Source: Burkholderia ubonensis
Lineage (GTDB): Bacteria > Pseudomonadota > Gammaproteobacteria > Burkholderiales > Burkholderiaceae
Direction: 5' to 3'
NCBI RefSeq assembly: GCF_001718695.1
Contig: NZ_CP013420.1
Span: 2,976,001-3,040,000, forward strand
Length of the DNA stretch: 64,000 nucleotides
A program made the translations under genes and the position numbers. Positions 21,428 to 31,518 of the stretch are shown here, piece after piece; position 1 is the first letter of the stretch; every line of letters starts with the position of its first letter. The notes under the pieces are model-generated. The model saw only the letters and a list, made by a program, of their open reading frames with translations. It had not been told where the DNA came from and made no database searches.

Positions 21428-21843
21428 CGGCGGACCTCGCCGGCGTGACGCAGGACGGGCAGCGAACGAGACGGGCAGACGGCGCGTTGTTGGCGAACGA
21501 GTTGGCGATTTCGCACGGCGGGCAATGTGGCTGAATGGGAAGAGGCGGCGCGGGCCGGCGGCGGGCGGATGCCCACGTTTGGTGCGACGTGCGACGATGT
21601 TACCCGATCGATGGACTTGCCGGCGAGCCTCCGGCGGAGCGGTGCCGGTCCGCGCGTGGGCGCAGGCGGTCGGGTGATGGTCTCAAGCACGTCCGAACGC
21701 CGCCCAAAATCCCGCCCGATCGCCCCGGAACCGTGACAGCACCGCCCGCAAACCACCCCCAACCCCGCGCCTCCACCCCCGGCGGGATTCACCCGTCTCC
21801 GGTAGAATTTCCGGTTCCGGAAAGTCCCCACAGGAGTACACAG
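21428..21843. other. 416-bp divergent intergenic region (transporter / gloA)
   Basis: No gene with good coding character was recognised. The right end holds the gloA leader: TAGAAT at 21803-21808 could be a -10, without a clear -35, and AGGAG at 21832-21836 is the ribosome site. Confidence 0.45.
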
Positions 21844-22233
21844 ATGCGTTTACTGCACACGATGCTGCGAGTCGGCGATCTCGACCGCTCGATCAAGTTC
21901 TATACCGAATTGCTCGGCATGAAGCTGCTGCGCCGCCAGGATTATCCGGAAGGCAAGTTCACGCTCGCGTTCGTCGGCTACGAAGATGAAAGCACGGGCA
22001 CGGTGATCGAACTGACCCACAACTGGGATACCCCGTCCTACGACCTCGGCACGGGTTTCGGCCATTTGGCGCTGGAAGTCGACGATGCGTACAAGGCCTG
22101 CGAGCAGATCAAGGCGCAAGGCGGCAAGGTCACGCGCGAAGCGGGCCCGATGAAGCACGGCACGACCGTGATCGCGTTCGTCGAGGATCCGGACGGCTAC
22201 AAGATCGAGTTCATCCAGAAGAAGGCGCACTGA
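21844..22233 (+). CDS. gloA: lactoylglutathione lyase (glyoxalase I)
   Basis: A 129-residue glyoxalase I that isomerises the methylglyoxal-glutathione hemithioacetal to S-lactoylglutathione. The four metal ligands fall exactly where E. coli GloA has them: His5, Glu56 (TVIELTHNW), His74 (GFGHLALEV) and Glu122 (GYKIEF). This predicts a nickel-type homodimeric enzyme. AGGAG lies 7 bases before the ATG. It is convergent with the YgjP-type peptidase gene, with a terminator between them. Confidence 0.96.
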   Translation: MRLLHTMLRVGDLDRSIKFYTELLGMKLLRRQDYPEGKFTLAFVGYEDESTGTVIELTHNWDTPSYDLGTGFGHLALEVDDAYKACEQIKAQGGKVTREAGPMKHGTTVIAFVEDPDGYKIEFIQKKAH

Positions 22234-22279
22234 GCGCCGGATGAGCGGCTCGCGGCGCGCCATGCGCGTCGCGATGCAA

Positions 22280-22321
22280 AACGGGCGGTGCGGGGATTTC
22301 TGCACCGCCCGTTCGTTTTTT
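22280..22321. terminator. strong bidirectional terminator between gloA and the M48-type gene
   Basis: A perfect 12-bp stem, AACGGGCGGTGC (22280-22291) with GCACCGCCCGTT (22302-22313), followed by CGTTTTTT on the + strand and by a TTTT run on the - strand. It ends gloA and probably also the convergent glyQ-to-ygjP transcript. Confidence 0.88.
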
Positions 22322-23207
22322 ACAGCGACGGCAGCAGCTCCGGCGGATGATGCTTGAGCGTGTGCCGCGCTTCGCGGAATTCCGGGAAGATCGACTCGAC
22401 GGTCTGCCAGAAGCGCGGGCTGTGGTTCATCTCGCGCAGATGCGACAGCTCGTGCGCGACGACGTAGTCGATGATCGACATCGGAAAGTGGATCAGCCGC
22501 CAGTTCAGGCGAATCTTGCCGTCGCTCGAGCAGCTACCCCAGCGCGTCGCGGCCGACGACAGCGCGTACATCGAATACGTGACGCCGAGCTTGTCCGCGT
22601 AGAACGCGAGCCGTTCGCCGAAGATCCGCTTCGCCTCGCCCTGCAGCCAGCCCTGCACGCGGTCCTTGATCTGCTGCGCGTCGGCGTGCGCGGGCAGCGG
22701 CAACCGCAGCGCATCGCCGTCGAACGCGACCGCGCCGGCATCGGACGCGAGCGCGACCGTCACCGATTTGCCCAGATACGGGAGCTGCGCGCCGTCGCGC
22801 CAGTCGATCTGCGGCAGCGCGCGCTGTTCGGTGCGCGTCTTCCATTCCGCGAGCTTCGCGAAGATCCAGCGCTGCTTTTCGGCGATCGCCGCCTCGATGT
22901 CCGCGAGCGTGACCCAGCGCGGCGCGGTGATCGTCAGCCCGCTGCCGTCGATCGTGAAGCCGATCGTGCGGCGCGCGGAGCGCTTCAGCCGGTATTCGAG
23001 CGTGCGGCTGTCGAGCGCGAACGTGCGCACGCGCGAACGGTCGGGTGCGGGACCGGGATCGGGCGCCGCCGCGGGCGCCGCTTCGGGCGGCGTCTGCTGC
23101 GCAGCGGGCGCGGCCGGCGCGGCGGCCGGCCCGTCGAAGAGCGGCAGATCCAGCTGGCGATGATCGAGAGCCACGACGGCGGGTCGTGGCCGCGGACGCT
23201 TCTTCAT
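22320..23207 (-). CDS. YgjP-type zinc metallopeptidase (M48 / DUF45 family)
   Basis: A 295-residue protein with the zinc motif VAHELSHLREMNHSPRFW near the C terminus (HExxH plus a downstream His), preceded by the WGSCSS segment typical of the YgjP/WLM group. A proline/alanine-rich stretch (about residues 28-60) separates the N-terminal end from the domain. The ATG at 23207 avoids overlap with plsC; an in-frame ATG at 23273 would add 22 residues and overlap plsC by 17 bp, and neither has a clear ribosome site. Substrate is unknown. It is last in the glyQ-glyS-gmhB-plsC run. Confidence 0.85.
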   Translation of the reverse strand: MKKRPRPRPAVVALDHRQLDLPLFDGPAAAPAAPAAQQTPPEAAPAAAPDPGPAPDRSRVRTFALDSRTLEYRLKRSARRTIGFTIDGSGLTITAPRWVTLADIEAAIAEKQRWIFAKLAEWKTRTEQRALPQIDWRDGAQLPYLGKSVTVALASDAGAVAFDGDALRLPLPAHADAQQIKDRVQGWLQGEAKRIFGERLAFYADKLGVTYSMYALSSAATRWGSCSSDGKIRLNWRLIHFPMSIIDYVVAHELSHLREMNHSPRFWQTVESIFPEFREARHTLKHHPPELLPSL

Positions 23208-23256
23208 CAATTCGCTTCGTCTTGTAGTACGCAACAACGGATCCGGCCCGGGTGAA

Positions 23257-24021
23257 TCAGACTTGCGCGGCATCGCGCTTTTCGGCGCTGCCCGGCGCGC
23301 GGTAGGCGTCCGGGTCGATGCGGCGCATTTCCGCTTCGATCCACGCTTCGACGCGCGAGTTCAATACGTCGGGCGTGAGACCGGTCACGTCGATCGGCTT
23401 GCCGATCGACACCGTGACGGTGCCCGGGTATTTCGTGAAGGAATTGCGCGGCCACACGCGGCCGGCGTTGTGCGCGATCGGCACGACCGGCGCGCCGGTC
23501 TCGATCGCGAAACGCGGGCCGCCCGTCTTGTACTTGCCCTGCTTGCCGACCGGCGTGCGGGTCCCTTCCGGGAACATGATCACCCACGCGCCCTCCGCGA
23601 GCCGCTTCCGGCCCTGGCGGATCACCGAGTCGAACGCGTTCTTGCCTTCCTTGCGGTTGATGTGAACCATGTGCAGCATGCCGAGCGCCCAGCCGAAGAA
23701 CGGCACGTACAGCAGCTCGCGCTTGAACACGTAGCAGAGCGGCTTCGGCATCAGCGCCGGAAACGCGAGCGTTTCCCACGCGGACTGGTGCTTCGACAGC
23801 AGCACCGCCGGGCCGTCCGGCAGGTTCTCCGCCCCCTCGATGCGGTAGCGGATGCCGTTCAGCCAGCGCACGACCCACAGCGTGGACTTGCACCAGCCGG
23901 CCGCCATCCAGTAGCGCGCGTCGGGGCGCAGGAACGGGAACGCGATGAAGCACGCGGTCGCGTACGGCACCGTGTACAGGATGAAGTAGATCAGCAGCAG
24001 CAGGGAGCGGACAAAGCGCAT
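23257..24021 (-). CDS. plsC: 1-acyl-sn-glycerol-3-phosphate acyltransferase
   Basis: A 254-residue AGPAT that makes phosphatidic acid from lysophosphatidic acid at the inner membrane. There is an N-terminal hydrophobic helix (about residues 5-28). The first catalytic block is KHQSAWE, an HX4E version of the usual HX4D, and the phosphate-binding block is FPEGTRT. The ATG at 24021 begins MRFVRSLLLLIYF, and the upstream in-frame extension lacks family similarity. It lies 43 bp after gmhB on the same strand. Confidence 0.93.
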   Translation of the reverse strand: MRFVRSLLLLIYFILYTVPYATACFIAFPFLRPDARYWMAAGWCKSTLWVVRWLNGIRYRIEGAENLPDGPAVLLSKHQSAWETLAFPALMPKPLCYVFKRELLYVPFFGWALGMLHMVHINRKEGKNAFDSVIRQGRKRLAEGAWVIMFPEGTRTPVGKQGKYKTGGPRFAIETGAPVVPIAHNAGRVWPRNSFTKYPGTVTVSIGKPIDVTGLTPDVLNSRVEAWIEAEMRRIDPDAYRAPGSAEKRDAAQV

Positions 24022-24064
24022 CGGCGTGTGTCTGGCGTAAGGGAGGATGCGCGCGGCGGCCGCA

Positions 24065-24628
24065 TCACTCGTGTTCGTCTGAAAGGAAATCGAGCGCGAA
24101 TGCGCGCAGGTCGTCGTGGACCTTCGTGCCGGGCGGCAGGTTGCCCGCGGCAAGCGTCTTCTTGCCCTTGCCGGTCAGCACGAGATGCGGCTGGAAGCCG
24201 AGCGCGACGCCGGCCTGCAGGTCGCGCAGCGAATCGCCGACGACCGGCGTATGGTCCGGATCGATCTCGAAGCGGTCGGCGATCATCTGCATCATGCCGG
24301 GCTTCGGCTTGCGGCAGTCGCAGTGGTCTTCCGCCGTGTGCGGGCAGAAGAACACCGCGTCGATGCGCGCGCCGACCGCCGCCGCCGCGCGATGCATCTT
24401 CAGATGCATCGCGTTGAGCGTCGCCATGTCGAACAGGCCGCGGCCGATGCCGGACTGGTTGGTCGCGACGACCACGCGATACCCCGCGTGGTTGAGCCGC
24501 GCGATCGCCTCGAGGCTGCCGGGCAGCGGGATCCATTCGTCGGGCGTCTTGACGAACGCGTCCGAATCGACGTTGATCACGCCGTCCCGGTCGAGGACGA
24601 CGAGCTTCCTGGTGGGACTGGTCGGCAT
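24065..24628 (-). CDS. gmhB: D-glycero-beta-D-manno-heptose 1,7-bisphosphate 7-phosphatase
   Basis: A 187-residue HAD phosphatase of the ADP-heptose pathway for the LPS inner core. It has the nucleophile block DRDGVIN (Asp in LDRDG), ATNQSGIGRGLF, a zinc-binding set CPHTAEDHCDC, then KPKPGM and VGDSLRDLQAG. The ATG at 24628 is chosen because AAGGG lies 7 bases upstream; an ATG at 24649 would overlap glyS. It is followed by plsC. Confidence 0.93.
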   Translation of the reverse strand: MPTSPTRKLVVLDRDGVINVDSDAFVKTPDEWIPLPGSLEAIARLNHAGYRVVVATNQSGIGRGLFDMATLNAMHLKMHRAAAAVGARIDAVFFCPHTAEDHCDCRKPKPGMMQMIADRFEIDPDHTPVVGDSLRDLQAGVALGFQPHLVLTGKGKKTLAAGNLPPGTKVHDDLRAFALDFLSDEHE

Positions 24629-24638
24629 CGTGCAGCCC

Positions 24639-26738
24639 TTATGCGGCAAGCTTCGAGATGTCTGCGACGCAGTTCATCTGCTGGTGCAGCGCGGACAGCA
24701 GCGCGAGGCGGTTCGCACGCAGCGCGGGATCGTCGGCGTTGACCATCACGCCGTCGAAGAACGCGTCGACCGGCGCGCGCAGCGCGGCGAGCGCCGACAG
24801 CGCGCCCGTGTACGCGCGCGCCTCGAGCTGCGACTGCACGCGCGGCGTCACGGCCGCGAGCTGCTCGTGCAGCGCCTTCTCGGCCGCTTCGACGAACAGC
24901 GTCGGCTGCACCGCGCCGTTCGCGCCGCTTTCCGACTTCTTCAGGATGTTCGAGATCCGCTTGTTCGCGGCGGCCAGCGCTTCGGCTTCCGCGAGGCGCG
25001 TGAATTCGCGCACCGCGTCGAGGCGCGCGACGATGTCGTCGAGGCGGGTCGGGTTCAGGCTCAGCACCGCGTCGACTTCGCCGGCCGTGTAGCCGCGCTC
25101 GCGCAGCAGGCCGCGCAGGCGGTCCATGAAGAACGCGAGGATCGCATCGGTCGATTCGGCGACGTCCGGCACGGTCGCGAAGCGCGCATGCGCGAGGCGC
25201 AGCAGCGACACGAGATCGAGCGGCAGCTGCTTCTCGAGCAGCACGCGCAGCACGCCGAGCGCGTGGCGGCGCAGCGCGAACGGGTCCTTCTCGCCGGTCG
25301 GCGCGAGGCCGATGCCCCAGATGCCGACGATCGTCTCGAGCTTGTCGGCGAGCGCGACCGCGGTCGACACGGGCGTCGACGGCAGCGCGTCGCCGGAGAA
25401 GCGCGGCTGGTAGTGCTCGGTGCACGCGACAGCGACGTCGTCCGGCTCGCCGTCGTGGCGGGCGTAGTACGTGCCCATCGTGCCCTGCAGCTCGGGGAAT
25501 TCGCCGACCATGTCGGTCAGCAGGTCGGCCTTCGCGAGGCGCGCGGCGCGCTTCGCATGCGCGGCGTCGGCGCCGATCGCCGGCGCGATTTCGCCGGCCA
25601 GCGCCTCGAGGCGCTCGACGCGCGCGAGCGTCGTGCCGAGCTTGTTGTGATAGACGACGTTCGCGAGCAGCGGCACGCGGTCGGCGAGCGTCTTCTTCTT
25701 GTCCTGCTCGAAGAAGAACTTCGCGTCCGCGAGGCGCGGGCGCACGACGCGCTCGTTGCCTTCGATGATCTCGCCCGGCGTCTTCGTCTCGATGTTCGAC
25801 ACGATCAGGAAGCGCGAGCGCAGCTTGCCGGCGACGTCGGTCAGCGCGAAATACTTCTGGTTGGTCTGCATCGTGAGGATCAGGCATTCCTGCGGCACCT
25901 GCAGGAATTCGTCCTCGAAGCGGCACGGATAGACGACCGGCCATTCGACGAGCGACGTCACTTCGTCGAGCAGCGCCTCGGGCATCACGACCGTGTCGCC
26001 GTTCGCGTGCTCGTTGAGCTGCGTGCGGATCGTTTCCTTGCGGTCGCCGAAGTGCGCGATCACGCGGCCCTTGGCGCGCAGCGTGTCCGCATACGCGCGC
26101 GCATGCGTGATCGCGACGAGGCCGTCGGACAGGAAGCGGTGGCCGAGCGTCGTGTCGCCGGCATCGATGCCGAACGCGGTGACGGGCACGACGCGGTCGT
26201 CGTGCAGCACGGTCAGGCGATGCACGGGGCGCACGAACTGCACGTCGGTGCCGTCCGGGCGCTGGTAGGTCATGACCTTCGGGATCGGCAGCTTCGCGAG
26301 CGTCTCGTCGAGCGCGGCCTGCAGGCCGTCGGCGAGCGTCGCGCCGGCGGCCGCGTAGTTGACGAAGAACGCTTCGGCCTTGCCGTCCTGCGCGCGCTCG
26401 AGATCGGCGATCGACAGGTTCGGGTGGCCGAGCGCCGCGAGCTTCTTCGCGAGCGGCGCGGTGGGCAAGCCTGCGGCGTCGAGCGCGACCGACACCGGCA
26501 GCACCTTTTCACGGACCTGCTTCTCGGGCGCGACGGCGCGCACGTTCTGCACGACGACCGCGAGGCGGCGCGGCGTCGCGTAGCGTTCGAAGACGAGCTC
26601 GCCTTCGATCAGGTCGCGCGACGCGAGGCGTTGCGCGAGGCCTTCGGCGAACGCGTCGCCGAGGCGCGCGAGGGCCTTCGGCGGCAGCTCTTCGGTCAGC
26701 AGTTCGACGAGCAGGGGGGCGGGATGATTGTGCGTCAT
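24639..26738 (-). CDS. glyS: glycine--tRNA ligase beta subunit
   Basis: A 699-residue beta subunit of the bacterial alpha2beta2 glycyl-tRNA synthetase, which carries tRNA recognition. Landmarks: an N-terminal [15 protein letters not shown], the central [39 protein letters not shown] and an anticodon-binding-like C terminus. Length is normal. It starts 22 bp after glyQ, and gmhB starts 10 bp beyond its stop. Confidence 0.97.
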   Translation of the reverse strand: MTHNHPAPLLVELLTEELPPKALARLGDAFAEGLAQRLASRDLIEGELVFERYATPRRLAVVVQNVRAVAPEKQVREKVLPVSVALDAAGLPTAPLAKKLAALGHPNLSIADLERAQDGKAEAFFVNYAAAGATLADGLQAALDETLAKLPIPKVMTYQRPDGTDVQFVRPVHRLTVLHDDRVVPVTAFGIDAGDTTLGHRFLSDGLVAITHARAYADTLRAKGRVIAHFGDRKETIRTQLNEHANGDTVVMPEALLDEVTSLVEWPVVYPCRFEDEFLQVPQECLILTMQTNQKYFALTDVAGKLRSRFLIVSNIETKTPGEIIEGNERVVRPRLADAKFFFEQDKKKTLADRVPLLANVVYHNKLGTTLARVERLEALAGEIAPAIGADAAHAKRAARLAKADLLTDMVGEFPELQGTMGTYYARHDGEPDDVAVACTEHYQPRFSGDALPSTPVSTAVALADKLETIVGIWGIGLAPTGEKDPFALRRHALGVLRVLLEKQLPLDLVSLLRLAHARFATVPDVAESTDAILAFFMDRLRGLLRERGYTAGEVDAVLSLNPTRLDDIVARLDAVREFTRLAEAEALAAANKRISNILKKSESGANGAVQPTLFVEAAEKALHEQLAAVTPRVQSQLEARAYTGALSALAALRAPVDAFFDGVMVNADDPALRANRLALLSALHQQMNCVADISKLAA

Positions 26739-26760
26739 GATGTGAAGAAATCTCGTCTCG

Positions 26761-27765
26761 TCAGTCCTGATCGATCTTGCGTTCGACCTTCAGCGGCGGC
26801 ACCCAGGCCGGCTGTGCGGCTTCCTGGGCGTCGGTGGTGAGGCCCGGCACGCCCGGCGGGTTGCCGAGCATCGGGAAGCCGAGCTTCTCGCGCGACTCGT
26901 AGTAAGCCTGCGCGACGAGGCGCGACAGCGCGCGGATGCGGCCGATGTACGCCGCGCGCTCGGTCACCGAGATCGCGCCGCGCGCGTCGAGCAGGTTGAA
27001 CGTGTGGCCGGCCTTCAGCACGAGCTCGTACGCGGGCAGCGCGAGCTGCGCGTCGATCATCCGCTTCGCTTCCGCTTCGTAACTGTTGAAGAACGTGAAC
27101 AGCAGGTCGACGTTCGCATGCTCGAAGTTGTACGTCGACTGCTCGACCTCGTTCTGGTGATAGACGTCGCCGTAGGTCAGGCGGCGCAGCTCGGGGCCGT
27201 CCGGGCCTTGCTCTTCCCATTCCGTCCAGATCAGGTCGTACACGTTCTCGACCTTCTGCAGGTACATCGCGAGACGCTCGAGACCGTAGGTGATCTCGCC
27301 GAGCACCGGCTTGCAGTCGAGGCCGCCGACCTGCTGGAAGTACGTGAACTGCGTCACTTCCATCCCGTTCAGCCAGACTTCCCAGCCGAGGCCCCATGCG
27401 CCGAGCGTCGGGTTCTCCCAGTCGTCCTCGACGAAGCGCACGTCGTTCTGCTTCAGGTCGAAGCCGAGCGCTTCCAGCGAGCCAAGGTAGAGGTCGAGGA
27501 TGTTTTCCGGCGCCGGCTTGAGCACGACCTGGTACTGGTAGTAGTGCTGCAGGCGGTTCGGGTTCTCGCCGTAGCGGCCGTCCTTCGGGCGGCGCGACGG
27601 CTGCACGTACGCGGCGCGCCACGGCTCGGGGCCGACCGCGCGCAGGAACGTGTGGACATGCGACGTGCCCGCGCCGACTTCCATGTCGATGGGCTGGAGC
27701 AGAGCGCAACCCTGCTTGTCCCAGTAGGACTGCAGGGTCAGGATGATTTGCTGAAACGTAAGCAT
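26761..27765 (-). CDS. glyQ: glycine--tRNA ligase alpha subunit
   Basis: A 334-residue alpha subunit, which holds the class II active site that activates glycine. Landmarks: [53 protein letters not shown] and [23 protein letters not shown]. It is slightly longer than E. coli GlyQ through a C-terminal tail. It is the first gene of the glyQ-glyS-gmhB-plsC-ygjP run. Confidence 0.97.
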   Translation of the reverse strand: MLTFQQIILTLQSYWDKQGCALLQPIDMEVGAGTSHVHTFLRAVGPEPWRAAYVQPSRRPKDGRYGENPNRLQHYYQYQVVLKPAPENILDLYLGSLEALGFDLKQNDVRFVEDDWENPTLGAWGLGWEVWLNGMEVTQFTYFQQVGGLDCKPVLGEITYGLERLAMYLQKVENVYDLIWTEWEEQGPDGPELRRLTYGDVYHQNEVEQSTYNFEHANVDLLFTFFNSYEAEAKRMIDAQLALPAYELVLKAGHTFNLLDARGAISVTERAAYIGRIRALSRLVAQAYYESREKLGFPMLGNPPGVPGLTTDAQEAAQPAWVPPLKVERKIDQD

Positions 27766-28091
27766 GAAGAGCCTTCGTGGCGCTGGCGCTCCGTTGCGGG
27801 CTGCGTGCCGGGTGGTGGGAACCCGGAGGGCGGCTCGCGCGGCGGCGCGGCTTGTTAGTGTGCTGAAACGCGCAATTTTACCGGATCGGCGGGGCGGTGC
27901 GGCCGGAACGGCGACGAAGGGGGGCGCCGAGGCCCGGCCGGCGGCCCGGCGCGCGTCGTGCCGGCCGGTGCGCGGCGCCGATCGCGCGGGTGTGCCGGCT
28001 TGCGTCCCGGCGCCGCGCGCGGACGTTAAGATGCGCGTATTCCGCGTCGCGCGGCCGATGGGCGGCCGCGCAGCTCCCCGTATCCGATCGC
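27766..28091. other. 326-bp divergent intergenic region (glyQ / TPR gene)
   Basis: No gene recognised. TAAAAT on the - strand (27875-27880 on +) may be a -10 for glyQ, about 110 bp before its start; no clear -35 and no T-box-like or glycine-riboswitch structure was seen. Confidence 0.4.
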
Positions 28092-29714
28092 ATGGACGAC
28101 TCGACCGATTTCCTCGTTCCGCTGCTGCCGCCGTTCACCGCGCTGCTCGGGCGAGCCGCCGACGCGCAGGCGCGCGGCGACCGCGCCGCGCACGATCTCT
28201 GGCTCGCCGCCGCCGCCCACCTGCACGGGGCCGACCCGGCTTCGCTCGCGGGCCTCACCGCGGCGCTCGTCGCGCGGCAGCGCACGGCGGACGCGATCGC
28301 GCTGGCCGACCTGGGCGCGCGTCTGCATCCGAATGCGGCCGCCCGCTTCAATCTCGGCTACGCGCTGCAGATGGCCGACCGCCATGCCGAGGCGATCGCG
28401 CCTTACCGCGCGGCGCTCGCGACCGAGCCCGACCTGCCGTCGCTGCGCAACAACCTCGCGATCGCGCTGCGGCTGTCGGGCGGCGACCGCGCGGAGGAAG
28501 CGGCGCTGCTCGAGGAGGCGGTGACTTTCGATCCGCACGACGTGCAGGCCTGGATCAACCTCGTCACCGTGCGTCTCGCCGCGCAGGACCTGACGGGGGC
28601 GCTCGCGTGCGCGGAACGGCTCGTCGTGCTCGCGCCGGACAACGCGCTCGCGATGAACAACGTCGCGATGGCGATGAAGGAGGCGCAGCGCTGGGACGAC
28701 GCCGAGCGCCATGCCGCGCGCGCGTGCGAGCTCGCGCCGGGCGACGCGTCGCACCGCTTCAACCTCGCGATCGTCCATCTCGTGCGCGGCGATTACGCGG
28801 CGGGCTGGCGCGAGCACGAGGCGCGCTGGGACGGCTCCGGCGAATTGCGCGGCCGCCTGCCGGCGCTGCCCGGCCCGCGCTGGCAGGGCGAGCCGCTCGC
28901 CGGCAAGACGCTGCTCGTGTGGGGCGAGCAGGGGATGGGCGACGTGCTGCAGTTCTGCCGTTTCATCGCGCCGCTGGCCGAGCGCGTGCATCGCGAAGGC
29001 GGGCGGCTCGCATGGAACACGTTTCCGCAGATGGGCGCGCTGATGCAGCGCAGCCTCGGCGCGCATGCGGACGCGTTCGGCGCGGGCGGCGGCGTCGACG
29101 CGCTGCCGCCGTTCGACTACGAAGTGCCGCTGATCAGCCTGCCGCTGATGCTCGGCACGGGCGACGCGACGCTGGCGTCGTCGGTGCCGTACCTGCGGGC
29201 CGATCCGCGCGCGCGCGATGCGTGGCGCGCGCGCCTCGCGGGTGAAACACGGCCGAAGGTCGGGCTCGTGTGGACGGGCAGCGCGGGGCACCAGCGCAAT
29301 CCGTTCCGGCGGGTCGGGATCGAGCGTTACGTGGACGCATTCCGCGGGATCGACGGCGTCGCGTTCTATTCGCTGCAGCCGGGCGCGGAGGCCGACGTCG
29401 CCGCGGCGCGCGCGGCCGGTCTGCCGATCGCCGATCACACTGCCGAGCTGAAGAGCTTCGACGACACGGCCGCGTTCATCGGCGCGCTGGATCTCGTCAT
29501 TACCGTGTGCACGTCGGTCGCGCACTTGGCCGGTGCGCTCGGCGCGCCGACGTGGGTGCTGCTCGACGTGAATCCGCACTGGCCGTGGCTGCTCGAGCGG
29601 CGCGACAGCCCGTGGTATCCGAGCGCGACGCTGTACCGGCAGCCGGCTTTCGGGGAGTGGGAGCCGGTGATGGACGAAGTTGCAACGGATTTGCGGCGTC
29701 TGGCCGGCGGCTGA
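28092..29714 (+). CDS. TPR-repeat glycosyltransferase-like protein
   Basis: A 540-residue protein. The N-terminal half (about residues 45-270) is a run of tetratricopeptide repeats (for example [24 protein letters not shown] and [23 protein letters not shown]). The C-terminal half looks like a GT-B fold of the O-GlcNAc/GT9-like kind: [15 protein letters not shown] near residue 280, [17 protein letters not shown] near 395, and [26 protein letters not shown] near 470. Members often glycosylate proteins or surface structures, but neither donor nor acceptor can be read here. It lies opposite and between glyQ and lnt, breaking an otherwise co-directional run. Confidence 0.75.
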   Translation: MDDSTDFLVPLLPPFTALLGRAADAQARGDRAAHDLWLAAAAHLHGADPASLAGLTAALVARQRTADAIALADLGARLHPNAAARFNLGYALQMADRHAEAIAPYRAALATEPDLPSLRNNLAIALRLSGGDRAEEAALLEEAVTFDPHDVQAWINLVTVRLAAQDLTGALACAERLVVLAPDNALAMNNVAMAMKEAQRWDDAERHAARACELAPGDASHRFNLAIVHLVRGDYAAGWREHEARWDGSGELRGRLPALPGPRWQGEPLAGKTLLVWGEQGMGDVLQFCRFIAPLAERVHREGGRLAWNTFPQMGALMQRSLGAHADAFGAGGGVDALPPFDYEVPLISLPLMLGTGDATLASSVPYLRADPRARDAWRARLAGETRPKVGLVWTGSAGHQRNPFRRVGIERYVDAFRGIDGVAFYSLQPGAEADVAAARAAGLPIADHTAELKSFDDTAAFIGALDLVITVCTSVAHLAGALGAPTWVLLDVNPHWPWLLERRDSPWYPSATLYRQPAFGEWEPVMDEVATDLRRLAGG

Positions 29715-29761
29715 CGCGCGCAACCTGCCGTGACGGCCGGCGGGCCCACGGCCCGCCCGCG

Positions 29762-31453
29762 TCATGCCTCTTTGTCGCGGCGCGCAGCCTCGCCGTTGCG
29801 CCGCCGCAGCCCCGGCCCGAACGTGAATCCGAACGCGAGCAGCACGAACGACGCCGCGAGCACGGCGGCGTTGCCGCTCCTCACGTAGGGCGTGAAGCCG
29901 CTCGTGCCTTCGATGCGCACGTCGAGCGAGCCGACCGTGAACGGCTTGAGCTGGCCGAGCACGCGGCCGCGCGCGTCGATCGCGGCCGTCATGCCCGTGT
30001 TGGTCGCACGCAGCATCGGCCGGCCGGTCTCGAGCGCGCGCATCCGCGCGATCTGCAGGTGCTGGTCGAGCGCGATCGTGTCGCCGAACCACGCGAGGTT
30101 CGTCACGTTGACGAGCACGCCGGGCGGCTGCGGGTTGTCGCGAATGGTGGCGGCGATCTCCTCGCCGAAGATGTCCTCGTAGCAGATGTCGGCCATCACC
30201 GGCTGGTTGCGCACGAGGAACGGCTTCTGCACCGGCGCGCCGCGCGCGAAATCGCCGAGCGGCATCTTCATCAGGTCGACGAACCAGCGGAAGCCCCACG
30301 GGATGAATTCGCCGAAGGGCACGAGGTGGTGCTTGTCGTAGTGATAGATGTCGCGCGAATTCGGCGTCACGCCGTACAGGCTGTTCGTATAGTCGACGTA
30401 GCGCCCGTCGTCGGTGACCGACGCGCCGACCGCGCCGAACAGCACCGCGGAGCCCGTGCTGTCGCTGAACGTGCGCACCGCGCGCGCGAACGGCTCGGGC
30501 AATTCCTGGATCATCACCGCGATCGCCGTCTCGGGCGTGACGATCAGGTCGGCGGGCTTGTCGGTGATCATCTGCGTGTACATCTTGATCGCCGCGTCGA
30601 TGCCGGCCTGCTCGAACTTGATGTCCTGCTTCACGTTGCCCTGCAGCAGCCGGACCGCGAGCGGCGCGTTAGCGGGCACGGTCCACGTCGCCTGCGACAG
30701 CGCGACGCCGGCCGCGACGAGCGCGAGCGCGACGCCGGCCGGCGCCGCGATGCGCACGCGCCGGTCGCCGCCGTTAGCCGCCTGCCGTGCGGGGGACCGA
30801 CGGGCGGCGGCGAGCGCCTGCACGACCAGCGCGGCGAACAGCGCGAGCAGCCAGCCGATCCCGTACACGCCGACGATCGCCGCGAACCCCGCGAACGGGC
30901 CGTCGACCTGCGGATAACCGCTCGCGAGCCACGGAAAGCCGGTGAAGACGGTGCCGCGCAGCCATTCGCCGAGCGCCCACGCGCTCGCGAATGCGAACGC
31001 GCCGTGCCAGGTCGGCGAGAACGGCCGCGGGTCCGGTTCGCGGCGGTGCCACGCGTGGCCCGCGCAAAACGACCACAGCCCGGCCGAGAACGCCGGATAC
31101 AGCGACAGGTACAGCGCGAACAGCACCAGCGCGCCGACGGCGAGCGGCGCGGCCATCTCGCCGTACACGTGCATGCTGATGAAGAGCCACCAGATGCCGG
31201 AGATGAAGTTGCCGAAGCCGAACGCGCCGCCCGTCAGCGCCGCGCTCTTCCAGCTCGCGGTGCGCGTGAGCTGCGCGAAAAACCAGACGAATACCAGGAG
31301 CTGCAGCCAGCCGCCGTGCGGCGTCGGCGCGAAGGTCAGGGTATTGACCGCGCCGGCGAGCAGCGCGGCGGGGTAGTGCCAGCGCGGCAGCGTGCGGCCG
31401 GGCGCCGGCGCGAGGAGGCCGCCTGCCGGGCGGGACGGGATCGGATCGTCCAT
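29762..31453 (-). CDS. lnt: apolipoprotein N-acyltransferase
   Basis: A 563-residue inner-membrane enzyme that adds the third acyl chain to lipoproteins. It has several N-terminal membrane helices, a nitrilase-like domain with the catalytic triad Glu (VTPETAIAV), Lys (YHYDKHHLVPFGEFIPW) and Cys (DICYEDIFG), and a last helix before a basic tail. The ATG at 31453 lies 65 bp after corC, as in the common ybeY-corC-lnt order. It is convergent with the TPR gene. Confidence 0.95.
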   Translation of the reverse strand: MDDPIPSRPAGGLLAPAPGRTLPRWHYPAALLAGAVNTLTFAPTPHGGWLQLLVFVWFFAQLTRTASWKSAALTGGAFGFGNFISGIWWLFISMHVYGEMAAPLAVGALVLFALYLSLYPAFSAGLWSFCAGHAWHRREPDPRPFSPTWHGAFAFASAWALGEWLRGTVFTGFPWLASGYPQVDGPFAGFAAIVGVYGIGWLLALFAALVVQALAAARRSPARQAANGGDRRVRIAAPAGVALALVAAGVALSQATWTVPANAPLAVRLLQGNVKQDIKFEQAGIDAAIKMYTQMITDKPADLIVTPETAIAVMIQELPEPFARAVRTFSDSTGSAVLFGAVGASVTDDGRYVDYTNSLYGVTPNSRDIYHYDKHHLVPFGEFIPWGFRWFVDLMKMPLGDFARGAPVQKPFLVRNQPVMADICYEDIFGEEIAATIRDNPQPPGVLVNVTNLAWFGDTIALDQHLQIARMRALETGRPMLRATNTGMTAAIDARGRVLGQLKPFTVGSLDVRIEGTSGFTPYVRSGNAAVLAASFVLLAFGFTFGPGLRRRNGEAARRDKEA

Positions 31454-31518
31454 GCGATTCGAAGGATGGCGAAAGCGGTTGGTGGAGACGCCGCGCGGGG
31501 CGCGGCGGTCAGGATGGG

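Noticed and set aside
27766..28091. Possible T-box or glycine riboswitch before glyQ
   Set aside because: No T-box sequence or glycine-aptamer core could be found in the leader.
29739..29757. Hairpin GGCGGGCC-CAC-GGCCCGCC between the TPR gene and lnt
   Set aside because: No T run on either side; convergent gene ends, so possibly functional, but not supportable as a terminator.
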